Under the pieces are notes generated by a model. That model had not been told where the DNA came from. It worked only from the letters and a program-made list of their open reading frames with translations, and did no database searches. A program made the translations under genes and the position numbers. Positions 38,001 to 49,480 of a DNA stretch of 64,000 nt are shown here, one piece after another. Source of the stretch: Chromobotia macracanthus (taxonomy: Eukaryota > Chordata > Actinopteri > Cypriniformes > Botiidae); NCBI GenBank assembly GCA_036877525.1, contig JAZGTH010000109.1, forward strand, positions 255,501-319,500. The letters are read 5' to 3'. How positions within the stretch are numbered: position 1 is the first letter of the stretch; each line of letters begins with the position of its first letter.

Positions 38001-38520
38001 ATCTAATCTTTCCGCATTATGCCATGTGTTTTCTTTGGTGAATGGAACGCGGCACATTTGCCCTCCACTTTGGAAAACAGATATTTTCAGAATCTTGTGT
38101 TTCAATCTTGTGCCAGTGTGTTTCTTTTCCCTGTAGTTTTGATGCAAAGGATGCTAGCAGGGAGCCAAAAGACGCATGTAAATGTTTGTTTTGGGATCTT
38201 TGAGTAAAACGAATTTTTTAAAACTGAATTGGCAGACATTGAAACATCAAAAAGCTTTGATGAAGCCATGTGCTAATTCATTGCTTGGCTTTTGAATACA
38301 GCTGTTCGAAGAACAGCTGAGTATGTCTGAGCCTGTCTACTAATTTTTTTTTTCAGAAATGGGTTATGTTTATCTCTGAATGAGATAGTCTTTTTATTTT
38401 TGAATCTGTACACAAGAGTCACACAAGACTCACCATCAACAAATTCTAAAAATAGTAAAAAAAAAATATCTTGTAATAAAAAAATAATATAGCAAAAAAG
38501 ATGTCATGCAGTTACATATC
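32029..38520. other. Single-copy noncoding DNA
   Basis: No gene seen. Minor items: a perfect Pol III B-box-like GGTTCAAATCC at 34146-34156 without a matching A box; a 30-bp tandem duplication around 36282-36330 (TTAATACATTTTATTC twice); short (TG)n at about 35707-35729. The segment at about 33855-34040 is mixed in composition with two TAATTG motifs. Frames at 32614-32850 (plus) and 33066-33329 (plus) are unremarkable. Confidence 0.45.
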
Positions 38521-38784
38521 TACATTTAGGCATTTAGCAGACACTTTTATCCAAAGTGACTTACAAGGTGAGGAAAACACAAAGCAATAAATCACAGGGA
38601 GGCAATAAAATCAGCCGTAAATAGCTACAATTTTACCAAGAGTACAAAGGTTAGTAGTTTTTTTTTCATGCTTGTGTCAGGTATTCGTGGAAGGAAGGTT
38701 TTTAGCTGTTTTTTGAATGTAGTGAGAGATGTGGCAGACCGAACAGAGTTTGGGAGATTATTCCACCAGCAAAGGATAGTGAAG
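38521..38784 (-). mobile_element. Interspersed repeat with SINE/LINE-type tail
   Basis: Starts TACATTTAGGCATTTAGCAG and CTTTTATCCAAAGTGACTTA, the reverse complement of the conserved tail shared by several fish SINE and LINE families, so the element runs on the minus strand. It continues into GAATGTAGTGAGAGATGTGG and GGGAGATTATTCCACCAGC, an internal block that I recall from abundant teleost repeats. No tRNA-like head is visible, so this is a different or truncated family from the one at 63886. Confidence 0.6.
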
Positions 38785-41700
38785 ATGACATATATTAAAG
38801 ATGTTCACTAAAATTTGCACTCTTTTGATGGGGCACCACCGTTTGCACTAAAAATGATTATTTTAGTAGACATGGCCCACAAAGCACTTCAGTGCAATAG
38901 CTGGAAAACAATCAGGGTCAGAAGAATGAAAACTACAGTATAGTGCAAAAAATAAAGCTGACAAAATATGTAAAGAAAGACAAAGGAAAAAGAAACAAAG
39001 CCAGATTCCACAGGGCTTTAATAACCCTTAAGAAGCGAGATAGGGGCTGTATAGAAAGCAGACTTGCCTTCAGGGCAGGGATATGACCTTCTCTCTCAGG
39101 CCTCTATGATCAATACAAGCCTTTCAGCCATTGCTGGCCCGATCCCAAACTAGCTCCATCCACAGTGGGACAACAACGGAGCATGCCAGAGCAGCCAGCC
39201 CTAGGCCATGCATCTGCTCTGGAGATGGTCCTCACAGACAACCCACCCCACACACTAAAAGCTCTTTTGAGGTGGATATAAGATCCATGGCACAAAACAA
39301 AGATTTTATCATGGGAAATCCCAGAGTATGTTTAGGAATGCAAGTATCTGAGAAAAGTTAGAATGATTTATTTTTATAAATCATTCATTTTTATAAAGGA
39401 AGTATTTTAGCATAATGGAAACAATGGTAGAACACATTTATTATAAGCTGGGCTAAGTGTTTGTTCACTGTTGTAGTTATGTAGGGCACTTATGTAGGGC
39501 AGTCAAATATTTTATATATTTATATAAAGCACACATATCAAGCACAATAATGTCAATTATTGTGTCAACAATTCAATAACTTTGCGCAAGAGCATCTCTA
39601 AATCCTAAGGGGTTGCAGAGCTTAAGAACAAAATGAAAGAACACATTTGGTGTTATTTACAGCCTCTTAATAAAGTACAATGGTTGTTTAATTGCATAAT
39701 TTATTCAACAACATGGCATTTTATACATGCAATTAGTCTACATCAGCATATTTCCTGGGAAGAAAATAGAAAGGAGCTATTACATATAAGGGAGTTATTG
39801 TTCTAATAAATGTGCTTTGAAATAGCTCTGGGAAGGGGAAGAGAGTGATATCTGCCAAGCTGATGAAAGGGGCTTGAAAGAGACATGAAAGAAGGTCAGG
39901 CAACTTTCCTCAAACAACTAACTGGATTTACCTCTCAACAGGTATTCTCTGTTTCTAGATGACTGTGTAACTGCTTACACCACCAAAAATGGGAGCCCCC
40001 CCCCAACACACACTTCTCACTCAAATAAAACAGACTGACAATCAAGACAGTACTTTGGGCTTAAACACAATATGATTTTTTAACTAGGTGGTAGAAAGTT
40101 CTCTGTCTTCTATATTTTTACGCTTTTTACATGCAGTTTTGCCTCTTAGGATCAAACATTTTATTTAAATGCTGTTAGAGAGGCAAATTTCACTAGACAC
40201 TTGAGGTAGGCCTGCACTAAGCAAATACTGTAGGAATAGATGCTTCTGTGCTCAAAAGCAACAGGTCAGACAGCACTCTTTGAAAATCACACTTTAACAG
40301 ACTTTTTAACAGACCTTCACTTCTACATGTTCTACATGACCTTCACCAACTACTGACCTAAAGGAGGTCAGTAGTTTTTACTTTAATAAAACAAGTTTAA
40401 TTTAGATGTTACCACATTTTTTTTAGGCTTCCATACAAATGTAGTTGTACTTTTTGGATGCCAGATCTGACATTTTTAAGCATTGTTTAATGTTTGATTG
40501 ATTTTGCCATAAATTATTAATTGTTTTATAGCTGGTTCATCAATGAGTGCTTGCTATTATTATTATGCGTGGGTTGAATTAAATCATAACACTGAAAGTT
40601 AAATACTTTGTGAGAACTTTGTGTTCTTTCTGAGGGTGGGAAAGAGAGCAAGAGAAGAAGAAACTATTTGAGATGCAAAAAACATTGTTACTAGGCAACA
40701 GAGGAAATGATTCCACCTATTGCATTGACACCTAAAGCAAGGCTGCCCTTACACAAGGCTCTGAATTAAAATCAAATAACATGATTGAATACAAGAGCCT
40801 TTTAGGATAGGGCCTTTCTTTTCCTGCCTTTCTCTGTTTGCCTCTCACTCACTTCATCATAAAGCTTTGTGTGCATTTGTGTAAATGGTGCCAGGCTCTG
40901 TACATTAGTCCTGATTAGACTTAAAACACAGCAATAAATTTTATGGAAAACATGCGCTCACATGGAAGCAATAATGGCACGTTTCATGATTAAGCCTTTA
41001 GAGAAGAACAGCAAGAGATTCCTGCCATTTCAGGACTAGTCTTGCATAACCAGTCCAGAGTAAGCGACAGAAGGTCTGGTCCATATTGCCACTTATTCTG
41101 ACTATGAAATGCAACTTAGAAAGAAGATATGTTTGACTGACCAATTATAGCTTGTTTTAAGTATCGTTTAGGGGTGGGATTATCAAAGATGTATTTTAAT
41201 TTTAAATGTATATATTAAACGTAAAATGTTAAATAATGTAAAAATGAATATATTATATATTTAAATGTAAACAACTAACATGTGCACGTTTTGTTTGTTC
41301 CAGTTATTGTCAGTTGTATATTGAGGCGATGTTAGGGAATTTGATTTTAGTTTAACGCACAAATATGAAGGTGTATGTACCTTTATTAAATCAATAAAAA
41401 GGAACCCTAAACAATTAAGCATCTGTCTCTGTTGCTTTGTACTGCACAGAGTCCAACAATATGGAATGAAAAGCCTTGACCTTCTCAGCTGTGATTTCTC
41501 ATAAAACTGTTCAGTACGTTCTCACTTATTCCCCCTCTCTTTCTCTCACTCGGTCAGTTCAATTCACTTTATTGATGTCTTTTTATTGACTAAATCTCTT
41601 AAGTATTAAATAATACAAATGTACTTTAAAGCACAGCCATAAAAATATACAAATTCTCTCCTTTCCTTAAAATCCTTTTGGCATTCTGAGCTTTACAACA

Positions 41701-42990
41701 GACTGACCTCACAGGAAATGGGCAATAGCAGGTCATATTGGTCTCCATTGCATTAAACACATGGACACTTCATGCAATACACATTTTTGTTGTAACCTTT
41801 ATATACTCTTAACCCTAACAGCACTGACACCAAAACTGCTATTTTTCACTTTGCACAATTAATAGCGCACTAGCTATAAATTAAAACAGATACGTGACAT
41901 CAAAGGCACAATAGGGCTGATTTGGAATCTATGCAACCTGCTTGTACTTATTCTCTGAGAAATGTTTCTTTGCTTTTGGTTTAATACTTGTCAATTATAA
42001 TCCATAGACCTAAACGTTTGGGAATCAATGAAGCAGTGGAGACAAGGAACAGGGTAGATGCAGTTTTTCAGATTCTATCACATGTAATAAGAAGGAATAA
42101 AACCATGCATCCAGTATGAGAGTCAGAGACTACCATGAACATTATAGCTTAAGTAGTGCTTCTAATGGGGTACCATATCAAATGGGGTAAAACTCGGGGA
42201 ATGTTTTTCATTGAGTGCATTTAAACAGATATTTCCCAGATGTTGCATTGGAGGTGCCCTTTTATGTGACATTTACACAGAGGACAAACAAGACTGGGAC
42301 ATATATAGAGTGACAGAGAATAAGCTTGCTATAGAATGAAACAGAAAGGAAGTCTGAGGACAGAATCTGAAAGGGAAATTACAATGAACACGGATGCACT
42401 GAGCTGATCCAGAAGAGAGCGGAAGCAGAAACAAATCTAAAGCAAAGCATACATGGTAGAACATAAAAGAGAAGACTAACCTGCCATTCAGGGATAAAGG
42501 AATGGAGAATTAAAAAGCAATATGCGCATTAGCAGACAACAACTGAGCCAATAACTCACATTTAGGGCTATGTAATTAAAACACAGTACCAATAGTGTTA
42601 GGATACTGCTGTCTGGACCTGTGACATGTTGTTGTGGCGTGTCAGAATTTCCATACACCTAAAAAAAAATAACCTGTGCTATTGATCTCCCTTCATTGAT
42701 TTTGCTGTAGGAAGGCAGTAGGGCTGCTTGCCATTTGTATCTGCTCTCTAGTTTGCCAATGCCCAGTCAAAACTGCAGTGGCAATCTGCTGCCACCTCTA
42801 CAATTTCTGTGTGCTGGCTGGGTCGCCCTCTCACTTCAGCGCGAGTTGGCTTAGGTAATTACTCCACTGCCAACAGAGCAGGAGAAAAGGGATGCCAGAT
42901 ATAGTGGGAAGAGGGACAGCTTGTTATAATGCCATCCCGGCTAACCCCTCCCACCCGATACTTACCAGCTACATCCTTTGTCCTGGAAAG
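38785..42990. other. Single-copy noncoding DNA
   Basis: No coding feature recognised. It contains a nine-C run at about 39997-40005, a small hairpin (AATGATTTA/TAAATCATT) at 39362-39385, a 12-bp perfect stem-loop at 40348-40376, and an AT-rich patch around 41190-41275. The segment 42690-42900 has balanced composition and is a possible conserved noncoding element. Confidence 0.45.
40348..40376. repeat. Perfect 12-bp stem-loop
   Basis: AACTACTGACCT (40348-40359) and AGGTCAGTAGTT (40365-40376) are exact reverse complements separated by AAAGG. In DNA this is a short inverted repeat; in RNA it would be a stable hairpin. No terminator or RNA-gene context is visible. Confidence 0.8.
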
Positions 42991-43065
42991 AGTAGTTCAC
43001 CCAAAAAATGAAGACTCTGTCATTGTTTACTCACCCTTGTGTCTTTCCAACTCTATGTGTGAGGA
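42991..43065 (+). mobile_element. Foldback-like repeat, AGTTCACCC family (left half)
   Basis: AGTAGTTCACCCAAAAAATG, then TCTGTCATTGTTTACTCACC and CTTGTGTCTTTCCAACTC, is the clearest left end in this window of a repeat family very common in cyprinid genomes. Similarity fades after about 75 bp and no right half is seen, so this is a truncated copy. Confidence 0.65.
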
Positions 43066-44100
43066 AAAGACTGAAATTTAAGTAATTATAAATTGTTTTG
43101 TCCAATATGTGAACCAGATTAACTAGTTCAGTTAATAAAGTTCTCACTGACAGAATGATTTGGGAAAATTGAGTAATGAATAATGTCTTTAAATTCATCC
43201 TGTTCTTTACACAGAATTATTGTTTAACTTCAAAAATCACTCGAAAAATAACACATGAGATGCATGAAGTACTTTAAAGTGTCTTTTGACATTATTGGAA
43301 CAGGTATGGTCACTACACTAGTAGTTCTTTAACTTCTGTGGCATTCATTTTTCTGTGTTGTCTTTCCTTCTCTCTCTCTCTCTCTCTCTCTCTCAGTCAC
43401 TCAATACATCTTCAACATTTCAGTGCCATTTACTTCTGTGCAAACACTGTTGCTAAAATATGCTGGGGGTGGAGGTGTGCTTCAGTAAAGTTTGGAACAC
43501 AACAACTTCAGTTTGTAGTCAGAGAGCTTAACATGGCAACAATGGCAAATTGTGTGAAGGGGAAGTGTTGCTGCATAAGATGAAAGAAGATATGAGTAGT
43601 AGAGGGCAGGGCAGGCAGGCAGGACTGGCTGGCTGGCTGGCAGGATGTTGGGTGTGACAGGCTGTGAGCTGTAGTGCTGGCAGTCCAAGTTCAGAAGCCC
43701 CAGAGCCCACAGCTTCAGCTCAGAGAGAATACTGACAGACTCACAGAGGAGTAGGTGACATGGGTCACTAACAGGCTGCAAGAAGACTGGTGTTGTGTGT
43801 GCGTGTGTGTGAATAAAGGAAGTCTATAGTAACAGCCTGTGTGCAGTGAATTTAAAGCAGTAAACTTTGAATGCATATCTTTTAATGGCAATCTGCATGC
43901 TGTGTGGGCAACATCTCCCTGATGTAGCCATCACTGATGAAAATGAAGCGTATGGTTATGGAAACACCTGAAATTACACTGTAATGGCATGGAAGTATTT
44001 AAAATGACAGATTAGATGCATCATTGAATACATGTGGTGCAAGTATAATCAATAACAACATAACATTTTAATGAGAACAAAATCAGCTGGGTTGCTGTTC
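43066..44100. other. Noncoding DNA with simple repeats
   Basis: Holds (TC)n at 43369-43394, a GGCAGGCA/GGCTGGCT run at about 43606-43644 and a short (TG)n at about 43793-43811. Short frames on both strands are low-complexity and not credible genes. Confidence 0.5.
43369..43394. repeat. (TC)n microsatellite
   Basis: About 13 uninterrupted TC dinucleotides. Confidence 0.95.
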
Positions 44101-44198
44101 TTAGCTGGTTTCACAGCATTGTCAGGCTGAACTGGTTAGCTGGGTTTACACGGGTATAAGCTGATCAGCTAAACCAGTTGTAAACCAGCTTGGCTAAG
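44101..44198. repeat. Nested inverted repeat, CTGGTTTAGCTG type
   Basis: Outer arms TTAGCTGGTTT (44101-44111) and AAACCAGCTTGGCTAAG (about 44182-44198) and inner arms AACTGGTTAGCTG (about 44130-44142) and CAGCTAAACCAGTT (about 44166-44179) are near reverse complements, so the segment folds on itself around GGTTTACACGGGTATAAGC. Short CTGGTTT/AAACCAG elements of this kind are, from memory, common small repeats in cyprinids. Transposition is not shown. Confidence 0.6.
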
Positions 44199-47079
44199 AG
44201 TCCAAATACATCATTTTGTTGTGTTTTGTTTGTATGTTAAGACTAGTAATCCATTTTAGGTTATTTTTCTTTTTTTAGATGTTGATGTCCACATGGGATA
44301 GGCTGTGACAGGCAGAAGAGAGGAAAAGCCTATGCACTATTCCCATATCAACACACTTTCCCTAGAGTGCCAGACATGCCACATATCAGTAGTCTCATGC
44401 ATCAGCCTGCATGCAAATAAGAACTTTGCCTGGACTAAATAACACATCAGCATGCGTTTGAGCCAGGGCCATTGCCCAGTGGCTATGAATTTTGGGCACT
44501 AAATGTCAGTCGACTTGGCTATGGTGGGCTAATACCAAATCTGCTTCAGCCCCCTATGGGTTAAATGTTACAGAGTCTTAATGCACAGATAATCACAAAC
44601 ACACACTTGTACACGTACAGTGGGACTAGTCACATTATGTTTATGTGTGTGTTTGAGTTTAAGCTACAAATAAACATCTTATTTCATAATACTCTCTCAA
44701 TCTATGAGATTATAATACGAAGTGACCTGCAGTTCATAGAATTTAAACATGTAAAAGTATGCAGCCAATTATCTGATCATGGATTTTTTTGGTTTGCCTG
44801 TTGCTACTCTGCATTGTGAACTAGCTCATAGGGAAGAAAAATGTGGAGAAATGTGCTTAGATTTGCCAACATACTAAACAACATACTACTTCTGCCATCA
44901 GAAGCCAGAGATTTCAATATAAATAAAATATACAAAATAAATTCTTCCAAAACCAAATTATCACACTTGCTATCAGCATTAATTATTATTCTTTATAGTA
45001 TTACTTTATGTTGACAATTGTTTTTTTTTTCTCCCCATAAATTTTATGAGAAACATCTGAGACAAATGTATTACACTGAAAAAAACAACAACAAAAACAT
45101 TCTTAGGAATGTTTTAATCTTTAATCCAAGGATTAAAAGAACAAGGTTTAAACATTTGCTAAACAATGCTATAGCCTGAGTTGAAAAGTGAAAAGAAAAA
45201 ATATTTACACAATTACACTCAAAGTTCAACAGCTGTGACTATAGTTAGCATCTAACCTCTGAGCTGTGCCACCAGTTCACAGCCTTTCTGAGGTCAGAGG
45301 TTCAGAGTCACACTCACAGCCACCACTAAATGCTCAGTGTGAAGGGCAACCCCTCGGGCCAGAGCTTCACTCCTAAATATTCTAACTGCTCCATTTACAT
45401 TTCATCAGCCTGTGGGTCTCATTATGGGCAAGGAAGAGGAAGCAAGTGTGTGGGCTTCAGGAGGATGCTGTGGTAGACATCAGTAGCCCCGCCCTGCCTT
45501 TGTGACCCAACATTCATCAACGCTAACCTCTTGCAATGGATGCATTTACAGAAACACAAGACTATAAAAGACATAAAGAAGTGTGTTACATGCCCTATAT
45601 CTGGAGCTGTGCTCATTATAAGAAAATGTGTTGACTGTCTGCATATATATTTCGGCATCACATTTTTCATCGTATTTGTTGTGATAGGACATATTGTTAC
45701 TTTTATATTCAACCACCTGTTCAATTTCCATTTACCTGCATTTGTTAGAATGAGTTGTTACATAAGTTAGTAGATGTACAGAAATAACATCTGCAGAAGT
45801 ACAGTAAGACAACTGATTTATTTTTTGAGCTGAAAGAAAGGAATCTATAATGATATTTTTGTTTTTGCAAAGAACTGATTTGTTCAGCATCTGTTTAGTT
45901 TTCATAGTTATTTGAATCTCAGTATGAATCTTCGCTTATTATCTGCTATCTTGTTGTTATATTCAAACTTTTTCAGCTTTCTCTTCCTAGAAGTCCTTAT
46001 TTGTTTTAGAAATTTTAATTCACTTTACCTTGTATGTAATTTTGTAAAATTAAATATTTGCTTTGCACAAATAAATTTTAATAGTAATAGTTTTAATCCA
46101 ATAATAGTCATTGAATTCTTCAAAGGCCTCATTTGAATGTCTAAAGTAATGTATGATCAGAATCGGTTCTTAATAAATGTAAAATGTGAGTATGAATATA
46201 AAATGTAATACGATTTAGTGTGGTTGAAATACCTTTTCAGTAGGCTTACAGAAGCTTACAGTATGTAATACACCACTTCAGAATAACATACTTAACATGC
46301 ATAACCATTCAGACATATTAAGTCTGTCTCTCCAGCATTCACAAATAAAACACACACCCAAAATCAAACACCTTTGATATTTCAGTACATTCACTTTTTA
46401 GAGGCAAACCAGTATGGCAATCCAGCAGTAGCTGAGCTGAATTAGTGTCAGGTGACTTAGGAAGGAAACTGTTCTCTCAATTATGATCTCAGCCTCCTTT
46501 TTTACTCTTACACAATATATTTTCTCTTCTGTCTGTTATTTCTGCTGTCACTGATAATGAGATGACAGCGTTGACTCTTCTGTGGTGCTGCGGTAAGGAA
46601 TGGCATTGAGCCGTGGCGTGAAGCCTACAGGCATGTATACCTTACACACTGCACTAGATGTGTAAGGGAGTGTAAGGGAGGCTCCAGTCTTCCCTGGTTT
46701 GATTTAACACATGAAAGCATCCTTCCTTCATGTGTTCTATGGATATCATAGGATGCTTGGAAAGAAGAAAAACATCAGGTCTTCAGTGGTGGAAGGTTAA
46801 TGTATTCTACATGTCTATTGGTTTTTGTTGGTGAGAAAAGAGTCTTGTGATAAACATTCTCCCTGCAGTTTTTATTTTATTTTAAGCTTGAAAATTTTAC
46901 CTGTATACATTTGACAAAAATTTCACCCTGCCAAACATATTCTTTGGGAATTTAATCCATGTCATTAGTGTAATATGCTACCAGTTGAACTAAATACAGA
47001 ACTTTTTCACAAACAGAATCCATCGAACCCAACAGGCACGTAAAAGTAATCATTTGTTTTCTAACTTTTTTTCTAACAA
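44199..47079. other. Single-copy noncoding DNA
   Basis: No gene recognised. Frames at 45422-45724 (minus, 100 codons) and 45531-45770 (plus, 79 codons, hydrophobic C-terminal half) overlap antisense and have no known domain. A small direct repeat GTGTAAGGGA occurs twice near 46660-46679. Confidence 0.45.
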
Positions 47080-47358
47080 TCTAAAAGATTGTTTCTTTGA
47101 ATGCAGTTTGTAATATGTTCTCAATATGTTAAGCAAGTAAGCTTCATTACATGCAAAAGATAATAAAGCATAATTACAAAGAAAATATGATTTGTCCCTT
47201 GAGCCTCAACCTTCACTTGAAATTTACCAATAGAGAAGCCATGCAAATGAAATACAGTATCTTATCAGTGGTTTGATATTTGTGTGTACTGCAGAAAACT
47301 CATTTTAGTATGAATGAGAGCTAACTGAAGGAATACAATAATCTGAAGGGTTACTTGT
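47080..47358 (+). repeat. Inverted duplication, arm 1 (279 bp)
   Basis: Begins TCTAAAAGATTGTTTC and ends GAAGGGTTACTTGT. Its reverse complement recurs at 48909-49187, the same length without gaps, with six differences by my alignment (about 98% identity). All six fall in the half nearest 47358; the first 165 or so bases are identical. No open frame or transposon hallmark is visible in the arm. Similarity stops abruptly at both ends. Confidence 0.93.
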
Positions 47359-48860
47359 TTGATATGCTGTACCTCAAAAATATCGATTTGCTGTTGCTTC
47401 AAGCAATAACACACTGCTATTTTTTTTTACAACTTCAATGTTGTAAGCTCTTTGTATATCCATACCTGTGCAATTCCATGTATATACAGCACTATATAGA
47501 GAGATATACAGATACTTTCAGACGATAAGTAAGAGAGTAAGAAAATCTCTGCTGCTGAACTATGGCCCCTGGGGAGGCTATTATACATATGAATAGTCGG
47601 CCAGCTGCTTTGTGGCCTATTCTGGCTTTGTGCAGGGGCCAGAGCAGTCTGTTCTAGAGTTGCATAACATTAACAGATTCCAGACATTCCTCTGTATGCC
47701 AACATCATTAATAAACATTATCAGATGGTACTTCATTTCCTCCACGTAGCAAAGTCTGAATGAAATTGTCTCAAACAAAGAAGATGCCGTGTTTTCTGTT
47801 GTCATGTGAATGTACAGAAAGTGTGAATCTGCAGTATAGCACTATTTAATTCACAGCTCTGTAAATAGCTACTGTAATAGCATGCTTAAGTCCAAATATC
47901 ACAACTGATAAATCAAATCAGATGATTGTAGTCAATGACTTTTTACAGGTAGTCTACAGACTTGCCTGTTACTTTCACTCAGTCACTTTTCTGGGCTTAA
48001 ATCAGTCAAAAGACGTTTGTTACAATGTGTAACAGGTTTGCACTAACACAGTACCTGTAGTGTCTCTGTTTATTCTACAAAATTATCTTGGAACATTTTA
48101 AAAGTAGCAAGCTATGACCTGCATGGGATTTGCAGAGATTTGTACAAAAAATGCACAGTGGCACTTTTGTGCAGGAGATCCAAATCATTATCTGTAACCC
48201 CACCACCCTCCCTTCTTCCACTACCATCTCTGATTACTGGAAAACACATCAACATGAATTAATATCAGTGGCATAGGCCACAAATTAGCGGAATTTAATG
48301 TCAAAATTTGTGGTTGTTTACTAAACATCTAGCATGTTAATTTTAATCATTAAGTTAGAAATATTAATAAACATTAATTTCAAAATATTTTAAATGGAAA
48401 CATTCTTAGCCAAGCCTATTAATAAAATCTGGATATACAGAAACTAAAAAGAAAACTGTGTGCTCACCATGTGAACACAGGAGTGAAACAGAATATAAAA
48501 GAGGTGAACAGACATGGACTAGATGGATGATTGATTTCCTGCATGTCTTTCAACAGTGGAGTTCTGCTCTAACCACTGAACAACCAACATCTTGCTGGAA
48601 AATGTCATATTCACTAAAGAAGTGATAAAATCAATCAGACTGATCTGGAGATGAGTGACTTATTCACCTGTCCAGCAAAGTGACTGATGCACTTGTCTGG
48701 CCAGTAAGGGTTATAGTCTAAAAGAGAGGAGGGCCCGAAACTACTGAAGCTGAACCAAAAGTGCAATATCTGTTCTGTGTGATGTCCTATAACGAATGAT
48801 TCTATAATGTCCTATTGTGTATGTATTTGCTTGACTGTCATTGAAAGTGCTGCGGCCTCT
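47359..48860. other. Spacer between the inverted arms, noncoding
   Basis: About 1.5 kb of single-copy AT-rich DNA between arm 1 and the first block of the 10-bp minisatellite. No transposase-like or other frame of note (the longest is 62 codons), so if the arms were long terminal inverted repeats of an element, its interior would be noncoding. Confidence 0.5.
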
Positions 48861-48906
48861 ATAGTGTTGTAGTGCTGTGTAGTGCTGTGTAGTGCTGTAT
48901 AGTGTA
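48861..48906. repeat. 10-bp minisatellite, left block
   Basis: Four to five copies of an ATAGTGCTGT-type decamer (ATAGTGTTGT, AGTGCTGTGT and so on). The array stops at GTGTAAT, directly before arm 2 of the inverted duplication, and resumes after it. Confidence 0.85.
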
Positions 48907-48908
48907 AT

Positions 48909-49187
48909 ACAAGTAACCCTTCGGATTATTGAATTCTTTCAGTTAGCTCTCATTTATACTAAAATTAGTTTTCTGCAGTACACACAAATATCAAACCACT
49001 GATAAGATACTGTATTTCATTTGCATGGCTTCTCTATTGGTAAATTTTAAGTGAAGGTTGAGGCTCAAGGGACAAATCATATTTTCTTTGTAATTATGCT
49101 TTATTATCTTTTGCATGTAATGAAGCTTACTTGCTTAACATATTGAGAACATATTACAAACTGCATTCAAAGAAACAATCTTTTAGA
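48909..49187 (-). repeat. Inverted duplication, arm 2 (279 bp)
   Basis: Starts ACAAGTAACCCTTCGG and ends CAATCTTTTAGA; the reverse complement of 47080-47358. It sits between two blocks of the same decamer minisatellite, so it appears to have been inserted into the array. Eleven bases (ATTTTCAAACT) separate its right end from the resumed array. No target-site duplication is visible. Confidence 0.93.
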
Positions 49188-49198
49188 ATTTTCAAACT

Positions 49199-49480
49199 GT
49201 ATGGTGCTGTATAGTGTTGTGTGGTGCTGTATGGTGCTGTATAGTGTTGTGTGATGCTGTGTGGTGCTGTATGGTGCTGTATAGTGTTGTATAGTGCTTT
49301 AAAGTGCTTTATAGTGCTGTATAGTGTTTTATAGTGCTATATAGTGTTGTATAGTGCTGTATAGTGTTGTATAGTGCTTTATAGTGCTGTATAGTGTTGT
49401 ATAGTGCTGTATAGTGTTGTATAATGCTGTGTAGTGTTGTATAGTGCTTTGTAGTGCTGTGTAGTGCTGTGTAGTGTTCT
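49199..49480. repeat. 10-bp minisatellite, right block
   Basis: About 28 copies of a decamer with consensus ATAGTGCTGT and frequent ATAGTGTTGT, GTGGTGCTGT and ATAGTGCTTT variants. The apparent 64-codon minus-strand frame through it (His-Tyr-Thr-rich) is an artefact of the repeat. Confidence 0.93.
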
